Shown piece after piece: positions 25,296 through 34,213 of a stretch of DNA of 55,434 nt. Position 1 is the stretch's first letter, and every line of letters begins with the position of its first letter. The notes beneath the pieces were generated by a model, which saw only the letters and a list, made by a program, of their open reading frames with translations, was not told the DNA's origin and did no database searches. The DNA comes from Aquabacterium sp. (GTDB lineage: Bacteria > Pseudomonadota > Gammaproteobacteria > Burkholderiales > Burkholderiaceae_C): assembly GCF_014378415.1 (NCBI RefSeq), contig NZ_JACMNS010000125.1, positions 1 through 55,434 of the forward strand, given 5' to 3'. The translations under genes were made by a program, and so were the position numbers.

Positions 25296-25766
25296 ATGAC
25301 TGAAACGACACCTGTGAAAGAAGCCCGCCTGTGGTCCGACAACGGCTGGACGGCCCGCGTCATCAAGAACAATGATGACGATGGCTGGGCCGTTGAGATG
25401 CTGCGCGATGGCGAACCCGAACCCGCCCTCGTCGGCCCCTGGACCATGGGGCGGGATAAGAAGAACCCCAAGCCGCTGGACACGGCGGCCTTCAACACCT
25501 TGGTCAAGACGGCCTCGGAGGTGATCCGCCGCCACGAGCAGCAACTGCACGCCACCTTGCACAAGGAGGTGGTGGTGACGGTGACGGCGCAGCAGTGGCG
25601 TGTGACGCTCGACATCGTGGCCGACGAGTACGAGCCGCATGCACTGCTGGCCGCGCACGACGATGGCGGTGACCAGGTGGCCCAGGTGCGGGTGTCGGTG
25701 GGGTTCAAGCTGAACATGGCCTCCGCCACGGCTTGGATCGAGGACGAGTTCAGAAAACCCCGCTGA
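25296..25766 (+). CDS. conserved hypothetical protein
   Basis: 156 residues, soluble and acidic with no signal peptide. It begins MTETTPVKEARLWSDNGWTA and has a mixed alpha/beta look (two Trp-rich N-terminal strands, a long helix ~65-85, then strands). I recognise no named domain; similar unnamed proteins occur in Comamonadaceae as far as I recall. It follows the leuA wreck by 16 bp and precedes the SOS cassette by 64 bp, whose LexA box lies outside this gene, so it is probably not SOS-controlled. Confidence 0.65.
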   Translation: MTETTPVKEARLWSDNGWTARVIKNNDDDGWAVEMLRDGEPEPALVGPWTMGRDKKNPKPLDTAAFNTLVKTASEVIRRHEQQLHATLHKEVVVTVTAQQWRVTLDIVADEYEPHALLAAHDDGGDQVAQVRVSVGFKLNMASATAWIEDEFRKPR

Positions 25767-25807
25767 CGTCCTTTTTCTCAACACGGCGTGGCTGGGCTGC
25801 GGTACGA

Positions 25808-25827
25808 TACTGTATAAATAAACAGTA
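25808..25827 (+). promoter_or_regulatory. LexA box controlling imuA-imuB-dnaE2
   Basis: TACTGTATAAATAAACAGTA differs at two central positions from the palindromic enterobacterial-type LexA site TACTGTATATATATACAGTA. It contains a TATAAA -10-like hexamer (25813-25818) and ends 3 bp before the first imuA ATG. LexA binding would therefore cover both the promoter core and the translation start. Confidence 0.9.
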
Positions 25828-25830
25828 TCT

Positions 25831-26547
25831 ATGCCATCCATGTCGCTCGCCCGCCAGCCCCCTGTCTTGCCCGACCACATCGCCCAGACGGTGTGGCGCG
25901 GCAATGCGCTGGGTGGGCAGGCCACACCGGTCCTGTCAACGGGCCACGCGGCGCTGGATGCTGAACTGCCGGGTGGCGGCTGGCCCTGCCAGGCCTTGAC
26001 CGAGGTGTTGCAGGCGCCAGGGGTGCATGCCGAATGGCGACTGCTGTCGCCGGGGCTGGCACGGCTGGTGTCGCAAGGCGGCACCGTGCTGCTGGTCAAC
26101 CCGCCGCACAGCCCGCACCTGCCAGCCTTGCGGCGCGAAGGCCTGCGCGAAGATCGCCTGGTCTGGATTCAAACCCGCACGCCCACCGAGGCCCTGTGGG
26201 CCACCGAGCACGCTTTGAAAGCGCGCAGCGTCAGCGCCGTTCTGGCCTGGTTGCCCCAGGCTCGGTCTGACCAGCTGCGGCGGCTGCAGGCCTGCGCCAT
26301 GCACCATCCCGCGCTGGCCTTCATCTTCAGGCGCCAGGCTTCGCGCACTGAAGCCTCGGCCGCGCCGCTTCGGCTGGAAGTAAACGTGAGCGGGCACCCG
26401 CCCAAACTGCCGCCTCCGCTGCGGGTGAACATCCTGAAGCGGCGCGGCCCCTTGCTCGACCGCATCATTGAACTGCCCCATTGGCCCGCCGGGCTGGAAC
26501 CCTTGATCCAGCGTTCTATGCCACTCAAGGGCTGCGGCCCGCGGTGA
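25831..26547 (+). CDS. imuA: ImuA, SOS mutagenesis accessory protein
   Basis: 238 residues, related to the RecA/SulA-like fold; recognisable features are VWRGNALGGQATPVLSTGHA and LDAELPGGGWPCQALTEVL near the N-terminus. ImuA works with ImuB and DnaE2 to copy past damaged bases after SOS induction. The first ATG (25831) is 3 bp after a LexA box; a second in-frame ATG is at 25840. Neither has a Shine-Dalgarno sequence, and transcription predicted from the TATAAA hexamer would start about 5 nt before the first ATG, so the transcript is probably leaderless or nearly so. imuB follows after 6 bp. Confidence 0.9.
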   Translation: MPSMSLARQPPVLPDHIAQTVWRGNALGGQATPVLSTGHAALDAELPGGGWPCQALTEVLQAPGVHAEWRLLSPGLARLVSQGGTVLLVNPPHSPHLPALRREGLREDRLVWIQTRTPTEALWATEHALKARSVSAVLAWLPQARSDQLRRLQACAMHHPALAFIFRRQASRTEASAAPLRLEVNVSGHPPKLPPPLRVNILKRRGPLLDRIIELPHWPAGLEPLIQRSMPLKGCGPR

Positions 26548-26553
26548 TGGCCC

Positions 26554-27894
26554 ATGCTGTTCTGGATCGCCCTGCTGCCCGAAGAAGCCGCCTCGTCGCC
26601 TGACGACAGCCTGGTTGCTTTGTTGCTCGCCTGGTGGGCCTTGCAGTTCACGCCCCGCGTGGCCTTGCTGGACGAGGCCGTGGTCATGGAGGTGCACGCC
26701 AGCCAGCGCCTGTTTGGCGGCTCGCAAAACCTGAAGCGCCTGATCGTGCAGGGCGCGGCGCAACTAGGGTGGAGTCGTTGGGCGTGCGGCCCCACCGCCT
26801 TGGCCACGTTGGCGCGGGCCCGCTACGGCAGGCCCACCAAAGGCAAAAGCAACCGCCTTGACGAGCTGCCCTTGTCCACCCTCAGTGCCGTGCAAGCCCA
26901 TGCGGCCACCTTGTCCCGGTTGGGCTGCCAAACCTTGGGCGATGTTCGTCGCCTGCCTCGGCACGGCATGAGCCGCCGTTTCGGCGCGGCCTTGCTGCTG
27001 GCGCTGGACCAGGCGCATGGTGCCAAGCCCGAAGCCTTTGAGTGGGTGCAGGCGCCGGAACGATTCGATTTGCGGCTCGAGTTACCCGGCCGAGTAGACA
27101 CCGCCGCCTCGCTGGTGTTCGCGACCCGGCGCCTGCTGCAGCCCTTGTGCGCCTGGCTGGCGGGGCGCCACAGTGGCGTCAGGGCCCTGACCTTGCGCTG
27201 GCAACTTGATTTCCACCGCCGCGACGTGGCCCCGCAAGGTGAACTGGTCATGCGCCTGTCCGAGGCCTCGCGCGACCTGGACCGCCTGCACCGCCTGCTG
27301 GCCGAACACCTGAACCGCACCACGCTGGGCGGCCCGGTGGGCGACCTGAGCCTGCACGTTGATGCTATCGAACCATTGGCCATCGACAGCGATTGCCTTT
27401 TCCAGGAGCACAGCACGCTGGGCCTGGGCTCAGGGCCTGATGCCCTGGCTTCGCCCGCTGCACAGCGCCAGCAGCGCCAGGCCTTGTCCACCCTGTTGGA
27501 CCGGCTGTCCGCCCGACTGGGCAAGGACCACGTCAGGCAAGCGGTGGTGCAGGCGGACCACCGGATCGAGCACACCCAGCACTGGGTTGCGGCGGCGGAT
27601 GCCCTGCCCTCTTCTTGCGCCCCTATCAATACCGACGCCACCCCGGGGCAGCCCATCGCTGATCACCCGCAACCCGCTTGGCTGCTGCCACAACCTCAAG
27701 CCTTGAGTTTGAATCCACTGCGATTGCTGGCGGGCCCCCACCGTGTAGAGGCTGGTTGGTGGGATGATCAAAACGTGGCCCGCGACTACTACCTGGCGCA
27801 CTACGATCAAGCCGGGTTGTTGTGGGTCTTCCGCGAGCGGCACGTGCAGGAAACCCAGTCCAGCCCCTTGTTCCTGCACGGCATCTTTTCATGA
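26554..27894 (+). CDS. imuB: ImuB, catalytically inactive Y-family polymerase-like protein
   Basis: 446 residues. The N-terminal half follows the Y-family polymerase palm and fingers (LFWIALLPEEAASS, PRVALLDEAVVMEVHASQRL) with a helix-hairpin-helix-like region (LSRLGCQTLGDVRRLPR). In this family the catalytic acidic residues are lost, and ImuB acts as the hub that bridges ImuA, DnaE2 and the sliding clamp. It sits between its partners, 6 bp after imuA, and its stop overlaps the dnaE2 start (ATGA). Length is slightly short compared with ~480-500 residues common in the family. Confidence 0.9.
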   Translation: MLFWIALLPEEAASSPDDSLVALLLAWWALQFTPRVALLDEAVVMEVHASQRLFGGSQNLKRLIVQGAAQLGWSRWACGPTALATLARARYGRPTKGKSNRLDELPLSTLSAVQAHAATLSRLGCQTLGDVRRLPRHGMSRRFGAALLLALDQAHGAKPEAFEWVQAPERFDLRLELPGRVDTAASLVFATRRLLQPLCAWLAGRHSGVRALTLRWQLDFHRRDVAPQGELVMRLSEASRDLDRLHRLLAEHLNRTTLGGPVGDLSLHVDAIEPLAIDSDCLFQEHSTLGLGSGPDALASPAAQRQQRQALSTLLDRLSARLGKDHVRQAVVQADHRIEHTQHWVAAADALPSSCAPINTDATPGQPIADHPQPAWLLPQPQALSLNPLRLLAGPHRVEAGWWDDQNVARDYYLAHYDQAGLLWVFRERHVQETQSSPLFLHGIFS

Positions 27895-30800
27895 CCACGA
27901 TGACCACGGGCCGGCCCAGCCGTGCAGCCCTGCCCGCTTACGCTGAGCTGCATTGCGTCTCTAACTTCGGTTTTTTGCGTGGCGCCGCGCACCCGGGTGA
28001 GTTGGTGGACCGTGCCTTGGCACTGGGCTACACGGCCCTGGCCCTGACCGATGACTGCTCGGTGGCGGGCGTGGTGCGCGCCCACCTGGCCTTGCGCAAG
28101 GCGCGCGAACAGGCCTTGGCCCAAGGCGGCAAGCTCCCCGATTTCAAGTTGATCATCGGCAGCGAGTTCACGGTGCAGGCCCAGCCCGACTTCAAGCTCG
28201 TGGTCCTGGCTTGCCACATCAAGGGCCATGGTCAGCTCTGCGAGTTCATCACCCGGCTTCGGTGCGCCACGCCAGGCAAAGGGCTTGACGCGCTCAAGCT
28301 GCAAGACATCGCGCCCTCAAGCCTGCAAGACTGCCTGATCCTGATGGTGCCCCACCGCCGCACGCCATGGCCCCAGTTGCAGCAACAGGCCCAGTGGCTG
28401 CAGGCCCAGTGGCTGCAGGCCCACTTTGCAGGCCGGTGTTGGCTGGCCGTCGAGCTGCTCAACGCCCTGGACGATGACTGGTGGCTGAGCCGCCTGCGCG
28501 AGCTCGGGCTCCAAAGTGGCGCGCCCCTGCTGGCCAGCGGCGATGTCCACATGCACGTGCGATCGCGCAAGCCCCTTCAAGACGTGCTGACCGCCACGCG
28601 CCTGGGTAAATCGCTGCCTGACTGCGGCTTGGCGTTGCAAGTTCACGCCGAACAGCACTTGCGCAGCCGCTTGAGGCTGGCGCGGCGTTACCCCGCCGAC
28701 CTGCTGGCCGCCACGCAAGACGTGGTGGCGCGTTGCCATTTCAGCCTGGACGAACTCAGCTATGAGTACCCGGACGAGATCGTCCCGGCCGGCGAAACCG
28801 CCGCAGCCCACCTGCGCCAATTGACCCAAGAAGGATGCCTGGGCCGCTTCCCCGGTGGCACCCCCACCGAGGTGACCAACCAGATCGAGAAAGAACTGGC
28901 CCTGATCAGCGAACTGGGCTTTGAAAAGTACTTCCTCACCGTTCACGACATCGTCCGTTTTGCCCGCTCCAGGGGCATCCTGTGCCAAGGACGTGGCAGT
29001 GCCGCCAACTCCACCGTGTGCTACTGCCTGGGCATCACCGAGATCGACCCGGCGCGCAACACGATGCTGTTCGAGCGCTTCATCTCGCGCGAGCGCAACG
29101 AGCCCCCCGACATCGACGTCGATTTTGAGCACCAGCGCCGCGAAGAAGTCATCCAGTACCTCTACGGCAAATACGGCCGCGACCGCACCGCGCTGACCGC
29201 TACAGTGATCACCTACCGCACCCGCAGCGCCTTGCGCGACGTGGGCAAAGCGCTGGGGATCAACGCCGAAGTGATCGAACGCGTGGCCGTGAACCACCAG
29301 TGGTGGGATGGCCGGGGCATCGACCCGCAACGTTTGATCGAGATGGGGATTGAACCAACCGAACGCCGCGTCCAGCAATGGCAGGAGCTGACCGGCATCC
29401 TGATCGGCTTTCCTCGCCACCTCAGCCAGCACACCGGCGGCTTCGTGATCGCCCGCAAAGCACTGTGCCAACTGGTGCCGATTGAAAACGCCAGCATGCC
29501 CAACCGCTCGGTGATCCAGTGGGACAAGGATGACCTGGACGCCTTGCGCATGCTCAAGGTCGATGTGCTGGCGCTGGGCATGCTCTCGGCCTTGCGCCGC
29601 GCGCTGGACTTCATCAGCATCAGGCGGGGCCGCACTTTCGCCTTGCAAGACATCCCTGACAAAGACACGGCCACCTTCGACATGATCTGCCAGGCCGACA
29701 CCATCGGTGTGTTCCAGATCGAAAGCCGCGCGCAGATGAACATGCTGGCGCAACTGAAACCGCGCACCTTTTACGACCTGGTGGTAGAGGTGGCGCTCGT
29801 CAGGCCCGGGCCCATCCAGGGCGGCATGGTCAAGCCCTACCTGTTGCGCCGTTCCGGCCAGGAGCCCAACGACTGCCCTGAATTGCTGAAGCCCGCCCTG
29901 GCGCGCACGCACGGTATCCCGATCTTCCAGGAGCAGGTCATGCAGGTGGTCATGATCGCGGCGGGCTTCACCGCTGGCGAGGCCGATGACCTGCGCCGGT
30001 CCATGGCGGCCTGGAAACGCCATGGCAGCGTCGACCAGTTCCACCAACGCATCACCCAAGGGATGACCAGCAAAGGCTACACCGCCGAATTCGCCGAACG
30101 CATCTTCCAGCAGATCGAGGGCTTTGGCGCCTACGGTTTCCCCGAATCGCACTCGGCCAGCTTCGCCTTGCTGGTCTACGACAGCGCCTGGATCAAATGC
30201 CACGAGCCCGCCATCTTCCTGGCCGCGCTGATCAACGCCCAACCCCTGGGCTTTTACTCGCCCAGCCAACTGGTCCAGGATGCGGCGCGCCATGGCGTGA
30301 CCGTCCTTCCGCCCGACGTGGTGCACAGTGGCCTGGAATGCACCCTGGTTGACCTCACCGATCAGAGTCGGCAGCCGTCTGCGCGCCTGGGCCTGTCCAT
30401 GGTCGGCGGGCTGTCATCGGACGCCGCCACGCGCATCATTGAAGCTCGGCAGGCAGGCCCTTTCAAGAACGTCGAAGAGCTGTCGCGCCGTGCCCGGCTT
30501 GACCAATCCGACATGCGCCACCTGGCCGCGGCCGATGCCTTGATCAGCCTGGCCGGCCACCGACGCCAGCAGGTCTGGGAAGCGGCCGCCTTGCACCGTG
30601 CCCCCGCTTTGCTGCGCGAAGCGCCCGTCCATGAAGACCTGCTGACCCTGCCCTGCGCGCCCGAAGGCGAAGAGATCGTGTTCGATTACGCCTCGCTCGG
30701 GCTGACCTTGCGCCGCCATCCGCTGGCCTTGCTGCGAGCCCAACTCGACCAGCAGCGCCTGATGTCCGCCCAAACCTTGCGTGAACTCACCCACGGCAAA

Positions 30801-31079
30801 ATGGCCCGCGCCTGCGGCATCGTCACCGTCCGACAGCAACCGCCCACCGCTGGCGGCGCGGTTTTCGTGACTCTGGAAGACGAAACCGGCACCGTCAACG
30901 TCATCGTCTGGAAACACCTGCGCGATCGCCAACGCCAAGAGTTACTGCATTCACGCCTGCTGGCCGTGTACGGTGTCTGGCAGCGCGAAGGCGATGTTCG
31001 GCACCTGATCGCCCACCATTTGCGCGATTTGTCGGCCCTGTTGGGCCGACTGGCCACCGAAAGCCGAGACTTTCACTGA
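27891..31079 (+). CDS. dnaE2: error-prone DNA polymerase III alpha subunit DnaE2
   Basis: 1062 residues from ATG at 27891. PHP domain at the N-terminus (YAELHCVSNFGFLRGAAHPG, LTDDCSVAGVVRAH), then the C-family polymerase core with GRGSAANSTVCYCLGIT and PPDIDVDFEHQRREEVIQYL carrying catalytic aspartates, and a C-terminal OB fold (GIVTVRQQPPTAGGAVFVTL). DnaE2 performs translesion synthesis with ImuA and ImuB. The gene ends the SOS operon. Oddity: a perfect 15-bp tandem duplication at 28386-28415 adds a second QAQWL unit in the PHP region without breaking the frame. Confidence 0.95.
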   Translation: MTTMTTGRPSRAALPAYAELHCVSNFGFLRGAAHPGELVDRALALGYTALALTDDCSVAGVVRAHLALRKAREQALAQGGKLPDFKLIIGSEFTVQAQPDFKLVVLACHIKGHGQLCEFITRLRCATPGKGLDALKLQDIAPSSLQDCLILMVPHRRTPWPQLQQQAQWLQAQWLQAHFAGRCWLAVELLNALDDDWWLSRLRELGLQSGAPLLASGDVHMHVRSRKPLQDVLTATRLGKSLPDCGLALQVHAEQHLRSRLRLARRYPADLLAATQDVVARCHFSLDELSYEYPDEIVPAGETAAAHLRQLTQEGCLGRFPGGTPTEVTNQIEKELALISELGFEKYFLTVHDIVRFARSRGILCQGRGSAANSTVCYCLGITEIDPARNTMLFERFISRERNEPPDIDVDFEHQRREEVIQYLYGKYGRDRTALTATVITYRTRSALRDVGKALGINAEVIERVAVNHQWWDGRGIDPQRLIEMGIEPTERRVQQWQELTGILIGFPRHLSQHTGGFVIARKALCQLVPIENASMPNRSVIQWDKDDLDALRMLKVDVLALGMLSALRRALDFISIRRGRTFALQDIPDKDTATFDMICQADTIGVFQIESRAQMNMLAQLKPRTFYDLVVEVALVRPGPIQGGMVKPYLLRRSGQEPNDCPELLKPALARTHGIPIFQEQVMQVVMIAAGFTAGEADDLRRSMAAWKRHGSVDQFHQRITQGMTSKGYTAEFAERIFQQIEGFGAYGFPESHSASFALLVYDSAWIKCHEPAIFLAALINAQPLGFYSPSQLVQDAARHGVTVLPPDVVHSGLECTLVDLTDQSRQPSARLGLSMVGGLSSDAATRIIEARQAGPFKNVEELSRRARLDQSDMRHLAAADALISLAGHRRQQVWEAAALHRAPALLREAPVHEDLLTLPCAPEGEEIVFDYASLGLTLRRHPLALLRAQLDQQRLMSAQTLRELTHGKMARACGIVTVRQQPPTAGGAVFVTLEDETGTVNVIVWKHLRDRQRQELLHSRLLAVYGVWQREGDVRHLIAHHLRDLSALLGRLATESRDFH
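28386..28415 (+). repeat. in-frame 15-bp tandem duplication in dnaE2
   Basis: Two perfect adjacent copies of CAGGCCCAGTGGCTG encode a doubled five-residue unit (QAQWLQAQWL) in the PHP domain. It is most simply a recent replication-slippage duplication. Confidence 0.8.
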
Positions 31080-31171
31080 GATCAGGGATTTCCACGGTTT
31101 AACGCAACACATTCATGTGCCATTCTTCACAAAAGTGATAACAGTCGTTTCCTGATTAAGAAAGAACCACC

Positions 31172-32845
31172 ATGACCTCTCGAATGAGCCGACTCATGAC
31201 CGTGGCTTGCGTTGCGGCGGCAACGTTTGTCACCGGCCATGCCCAAGCCGCCACATGCACCGACACCATCAACACCAGCTCCGCGCTGCTGTCCAATGGC
31301 TTCGCGTTCAACTCCGCCAACACGCGCAACCAGGTTTCATCGATCAACTCGTCCAATGTGGCGAGCCTGACCCTGGCATACACGCACGTGGCCGAGGGCA
31401 CGATCGAGAAAAAAGGCGCCCCGGCGGTCACGCAGCAAACGGTGTACTTCTCTGAAGGCCGCGACATCGTGGCGGCCAACCGCGTCAACGGCTGCGAGTA
31501 CTGGCGCTATTCAGGCCTGGACAAGACCACGCCCTTCATCGGCGGCAATGCCATCCGATCGTCGTCGGTGTACTTCCTGCCTGCCACGCTGCTCAAGCCT
31601 GCCATGGTCTATGGCGGCGACTTTTATGGCAACTTCTATGGCGTGAACGCCAAGACCGGCGCCCTGGTCTGGAAAGACTTCGTCGGCACCGACACGGGCC
31701 GCCACTTCATCACTGGCTCGCCCCAGGCCTACAACGGCACGCTGTTCATCCCCGTGGCCACCAAGGAAGTCATCACCACGGTGGTCGATCTGTTGACCGC
31801 CTGCTGCTTCAGCCACGGCATGTTGCAGGCTGTGGATCCGTACACAGGCCAGGTCAAATGGACGTACCACACCTCGGCCGACGCCAAGTACAACGCCAAC
31901 ACCGGCACCCGTGGCCCCAACGGCATGAGCTTGTGGGGCACCCCCCTGATCGATGCCGCCAATGGCTCGATCATCATCGGCACGGGCCAGAACCTGAGCT
32001 TGCCTGCCACCACCAACTCCGACTCGATCATCGCCCTGAACATCAACACCGGTGCGGTCAAGTGGGTGTACCAATCGACAGCGGGCGATGCGTGGAACGC
32101 GGCCTGCCAGGCCCCTTCCGGTCTGGACAGCCATTGCTCACGCCCTGAAGGTGGTGACTTCGACTTTGGCGCGCCTCCCATCCTGGCCACCTTGCCCAAC
32201 GGCACCAAAGCCATCATTGCTGGCGCCAAGAATGGGGGCGTGTATTCACTGAACCCCAAGACGGGCACCCTGAACTGGTCCAGGCGCATTGGCACTGGCG
32301 GTAGCCTGGGCGGTATTCACTGGGGCATGGCCGTTGACACCAAGAACGTCTACGCTGCCGTCACCGACATCTGGGTGAACAAGATCCAGCGCTTGTCGAT
32401 CGCCGACCTGCTGGACCTGCAAGCCGCCATCGGTGACAACATGGGCCCGGTGCCCAATGCCAAGCCTGGCCTGTATGCGCTGGACCTGAGCACCGGCAAC
32501 TTGGTCTGGGAAAAGCACCTGACGCACGACTACCAAGGCACGCAGTACGCCACCTTGTTCTCGGCCGCGCTGTCGGTGACCAACGATGTCTTGCTGGCGG
32601 GCAGCCTGAACGGTGAAGTCAAAGCCTTCCGCACCAGTAACGGCGAAGAATTGTGGTCCTACAACACCGTTGTGGGCGTCGTTGACGTCAATGGCGTGGC
32701 TGGCACGGGCGGCACGATCGACTCCGTGGGCGCTGTGCCTGCAGGCAAGGACCTGTTCGTGAATTCGGGCTACGGCAGCTTTGGCGGCCGCAACCCATGG
32801 CAAGCCGGCGAAGGCAATGCGCTGTTCGTGTTCCGCTTGCCCTGA
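31172..32845 (+). CDS. secreted PQQ-type beta-propeller protein (polyvinyl-alcohol-dehydrogenase-like)
   Basis: 557 residues with a signal peptide (MTSRMSRLMTVACVAAATF then VTGHAQA, cleavage near residue 26). Repeated blades with (V/L)xALxxxTGxxxW motifs, such as VNAKTGALVWK, VDPYTGQVKWTY, LNINTGAVKWVY, LNPKTGTLNWSR and LDLSTGNLVWEK, define an eight-bladed quinoprotein-type propeller. Adjacent cysteines at ~211-212 (LTACCFSHG) recall the vicinal disulfide of PQQ dehydrogenases. The cytochrome c domain found in polyvinyl alcohol dehydrogenases is absent (no CxxCH). It may be a periplasmic dehydrogenase or a non-catalytic propeller; no PQQ synthesis genes are nearby. Confidence 0.78.
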   Translation: MTSRMSRLMTVACVAAATFVTGHAQAATCTDTINTSSALLSNGFAFNSANTRNQVSSINSSNVASLTLAYTHVAEGTIEKKGAPAVTQQTVYFSEGRDIVAANRVNGCEYWRYSGLDKTTPFIGGNAIRSSSVYFLPATLLKPAMVYGGDFYGNFYGVNAKTGALVWKDFVGTDTGRHFITGSPQAYNGTLFIPVATKEVITTVVDLLTACCFSHGMLQAVDPYTGQVKWTYHTSADAKYNANTGTRGPNGMSLWGTPLIDAANGSIIIGTGQNLSLPATTNSDSIIALNINTGAVKWVYQSTAGDAWNAACQAPSGLDSHCSRPEGGDFDFGAPPILATLPNGTKAIIAGAKNGGVYSLNPKTGTLNWSRRIGTGGSLGGIHWGMAVDTKNVYAAVTDIWVNKIQRLSIADLLDLQAAIGDNMGPVPNAKPGLYALDLSTGNLVWEKHLTHDYQGTQYATLFSAALSVTNDVLLAGSLNGEVKAFRTSNGEELWSYNTVVGVVDVNGVAGTGGTIDSVGAVPAGKDLFVNSGYGSFGGRNPWQAGEGNALFVFRLP

Positions 32846-32849
32846 TCAT

Positions 32850-33536
32850 TCATGCGCCGAGCTTTTCGTAGACATCGACAAAGGCTTGGCCATTCCAGAC
32901 GTAAAGCAAATGCGCGGCGTGCAGGCACAGGCTGGCGCCCTTGGGCTTGAACAAGCCAACGCACTCGCCACCCGGATGGCGCACGCTGCGGTAGGCCACG
33001 CCTGCTGAGCCTTGCTGGCGCAACTGCTTGCCCAATGCCCGAGAGGCGGTGTAGCTGTCCACGGCATGCACATCGACACCCTCCGGGTCCAGCGGCCGCA
33101 GGTCATGCACTTGAGCGCTGATCTTCACGGCATACAGCCGCATCGGCAATTGCATGGCCGACTGACTGGTGGCGGCCAAAAATCGCGCGTGGTGGTATTG
33201 GGTCTCAGCCACCGCCGTGTCTTTGTCGTGCGCAGCGTAGAACACGCCGTAGCTGCCGTCTGAAAACCGGCTGCCTTCCGGGTTGAGGTGGGTGAAGGCC
33301 GCCATGACAGGACCGGAGCCTGGGCCGACCAGGCGGTCTTGTGCTGACACCAGATCAACCTGCCCCACTTCATCGCGAATGCGTTCGTTGGTCAAGGATT
33401 CCAGCGCATACAAGGCGTCGAAATCATCGGCCTGGGCCACCCGGTCGAACAGGTACACGGTGGGGTAGCGCGTGGGCACGATCCGATAGGCTGGCTGCCA
33501 GCGCAAACGCCGGACTTCAGGCGCCGTTGGGGTCAT
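32850..33536 (-). CDS. RES-domain toxin
   Basis: 228 residues of the RES family (Arg-Glu-Ser); features include the RIVPTRYPTVYLFDRVAQ start, a conserved acidic helix (ALESLTNERIRDEVGQV) and FSDGSYGVFYAAHDKDTAVA with the conserved Ser, Tyr and acidic positions. RES toxins degrade or transfer NAD+ and so arrest growth. The start overlaps the antitoxin stop (ATGA), the usual antitoxin-first order. It is convergent with the propeller gene, with 4 bp between them and no visible terminator. Confidence 0.87.
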   Translation of the reverse strand: MTPTAPEVRRLRWQPAYRIVPTRYPTVYLFDRVAQADDFDALYALESLTNERIRDEVGQVDLVSAQDRLVGPGSGPVMAAFTHLNPEGSRFSDGSYGVFYAAHDKDTAVAETQYHHARFLAATSQSAMQLPMRLYAVKISAQVHDLRPLDPEGVDVHAVDSYTASRALGKQLRQQGSAGVAYRSVRHPGGECVGLFKPKGASLCLHAAHLLYVWNGQAFVDVYEKLGA

Positions 33537-33961
33537 GCCCAGCCGCCACTGCGAACTGAGTCCAGGTAACGACGCACCAGGTTCAAATCACTGACATTGC
33601 CCGCCAGCATGCGGTCCAGGGCTGAGCGGCCACCGAACAGTTCCGCCGTGTTGGGCTGGCGCACCCAGGCGTCGGCCGCCTTTGGGTCGGGCAGCAGGAT
33701 CTGCAAAGACTTGTAGATGCCCAGCAGGTTGGACAGACGCTCCAACGTGTCGCGTGCCACGCGGGCGGTGTCGGGCGATTTGCGCCAGGCAAAGTAGCTT
33801 GAGCGGGCAGGCTCGCCCAAAAGGCGCAACTGCTCGTCGGTGTTCAAATCCCAGGCCTCTGCGATTCGGGCAAAGGCCCGCAAGCCGGCCGCGCCCATTT
33901 GCTGGGCTGAAGACGCAGGCGGCGCGGCAGCTGACCGAGGAAGATGCAATGCAGCACTCAT
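33533..33961 (-). CDS. Xre/MbcA/ParS-type antitoxin
   Basis: 142 residues: a helical N-terminal DNA-binding part (RAFARIAEAWDLNTDEQLRL, LGEPARSSYFAWRK, a COG5642-type helix-turn-helix) and the C-terminal toxin-binding domain (LFGGRSALDRMLAGNVSDLN). It neutralises the adjacent RES toxin and should repress the operon. A 10-bp inverted repeat lies 9 bp upstream of its ATG. Three downstream genes back to the edge of the PDH operon are unrelated, so this is a small accessory module in housekeeping surroundings. Confidence 0.88.
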   Translation of the reverse strand: MSAALHLPRSAAAPPASSAQQMGAAGLRAFARIAEAWDLNTDEQLRLLGEPARSSYFAWRKSPDTARVARDTLERLSNLLGIYKSLQILLPDPKAADAWVRQPNTAELFGGRSALDRMLAGNVSDLNLVRRYLDSVRSGGWA

Positions 33962-33969
33962 GGTCCAAT

Positions 33970-33998
33970 TCTAGACTTTCATCAAAAAAAAGTCTAGA
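33970..33998. promoter_or_regulatory. palindromic operator of the RES/Xre operon
   Basis: TCTAGACTTT, a 9-nt spacer, then AAAGTCTAGA: a perfect 10-bp inverted repeat starting 9 bp upstream of the antitoxin ATG. This is the expected place for antitoxin autorepression. The AT-rich spacer could also include promoter elements. Confidence 0.75.
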
Positions 33999-34026
33999 TC
34001 TGAACTTGATTGCTGGCGCTGGCGAT

Positions 34027-34173
34027 TCAGCCTGGTTTCTTCAACTTGCCGCGAACCGGCACCACGGTGGTGACGCTGGGCATGACCGCGCCTGGCGAAA
34101 TGGGCTTGGCGGGACTCTTGTCCTGCTTGGGTTTTTTGACTTCTTTGCCGCTGCGTTGCTGACTTTTGGCCAT
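34027..34173 (-). CDS. small basic hypothetical protein
   Basis: 48 residues, highly basic (MAKSQQRSGKEVKKPKQDKS at the start, ending VRGKLKKPG). GAGGAG lies 6 nt before the ATG at 34173, a strong ribosome-binding site, which favours this start over the longer open frame. Small lysine-rich proteins beginning MAKSQQR are a recurrent unnamed family in betaproteobacteria; function unknown, possibly RNA- or ribosome-associated. It begins 40 bp after lpdA on the same strand. Confidence 0.7.
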   Translation of the reverse strand: MAKSQQRSGKEVKKPKQDKSPAKPISPGAVMPSVTTVVPVRGKLKKPG

Positions 34174-34213
34174 GTTTGACTCCTCGATGAATAGGCCCCT
34201 GAGGGGCAACCCC

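Noticed and set aside
28317-30326. Long minus-strand open frame inside dnaE2
   Set aside because: Antisense to the conserved polymerase core in high-GC DNA; no domain or start signal.
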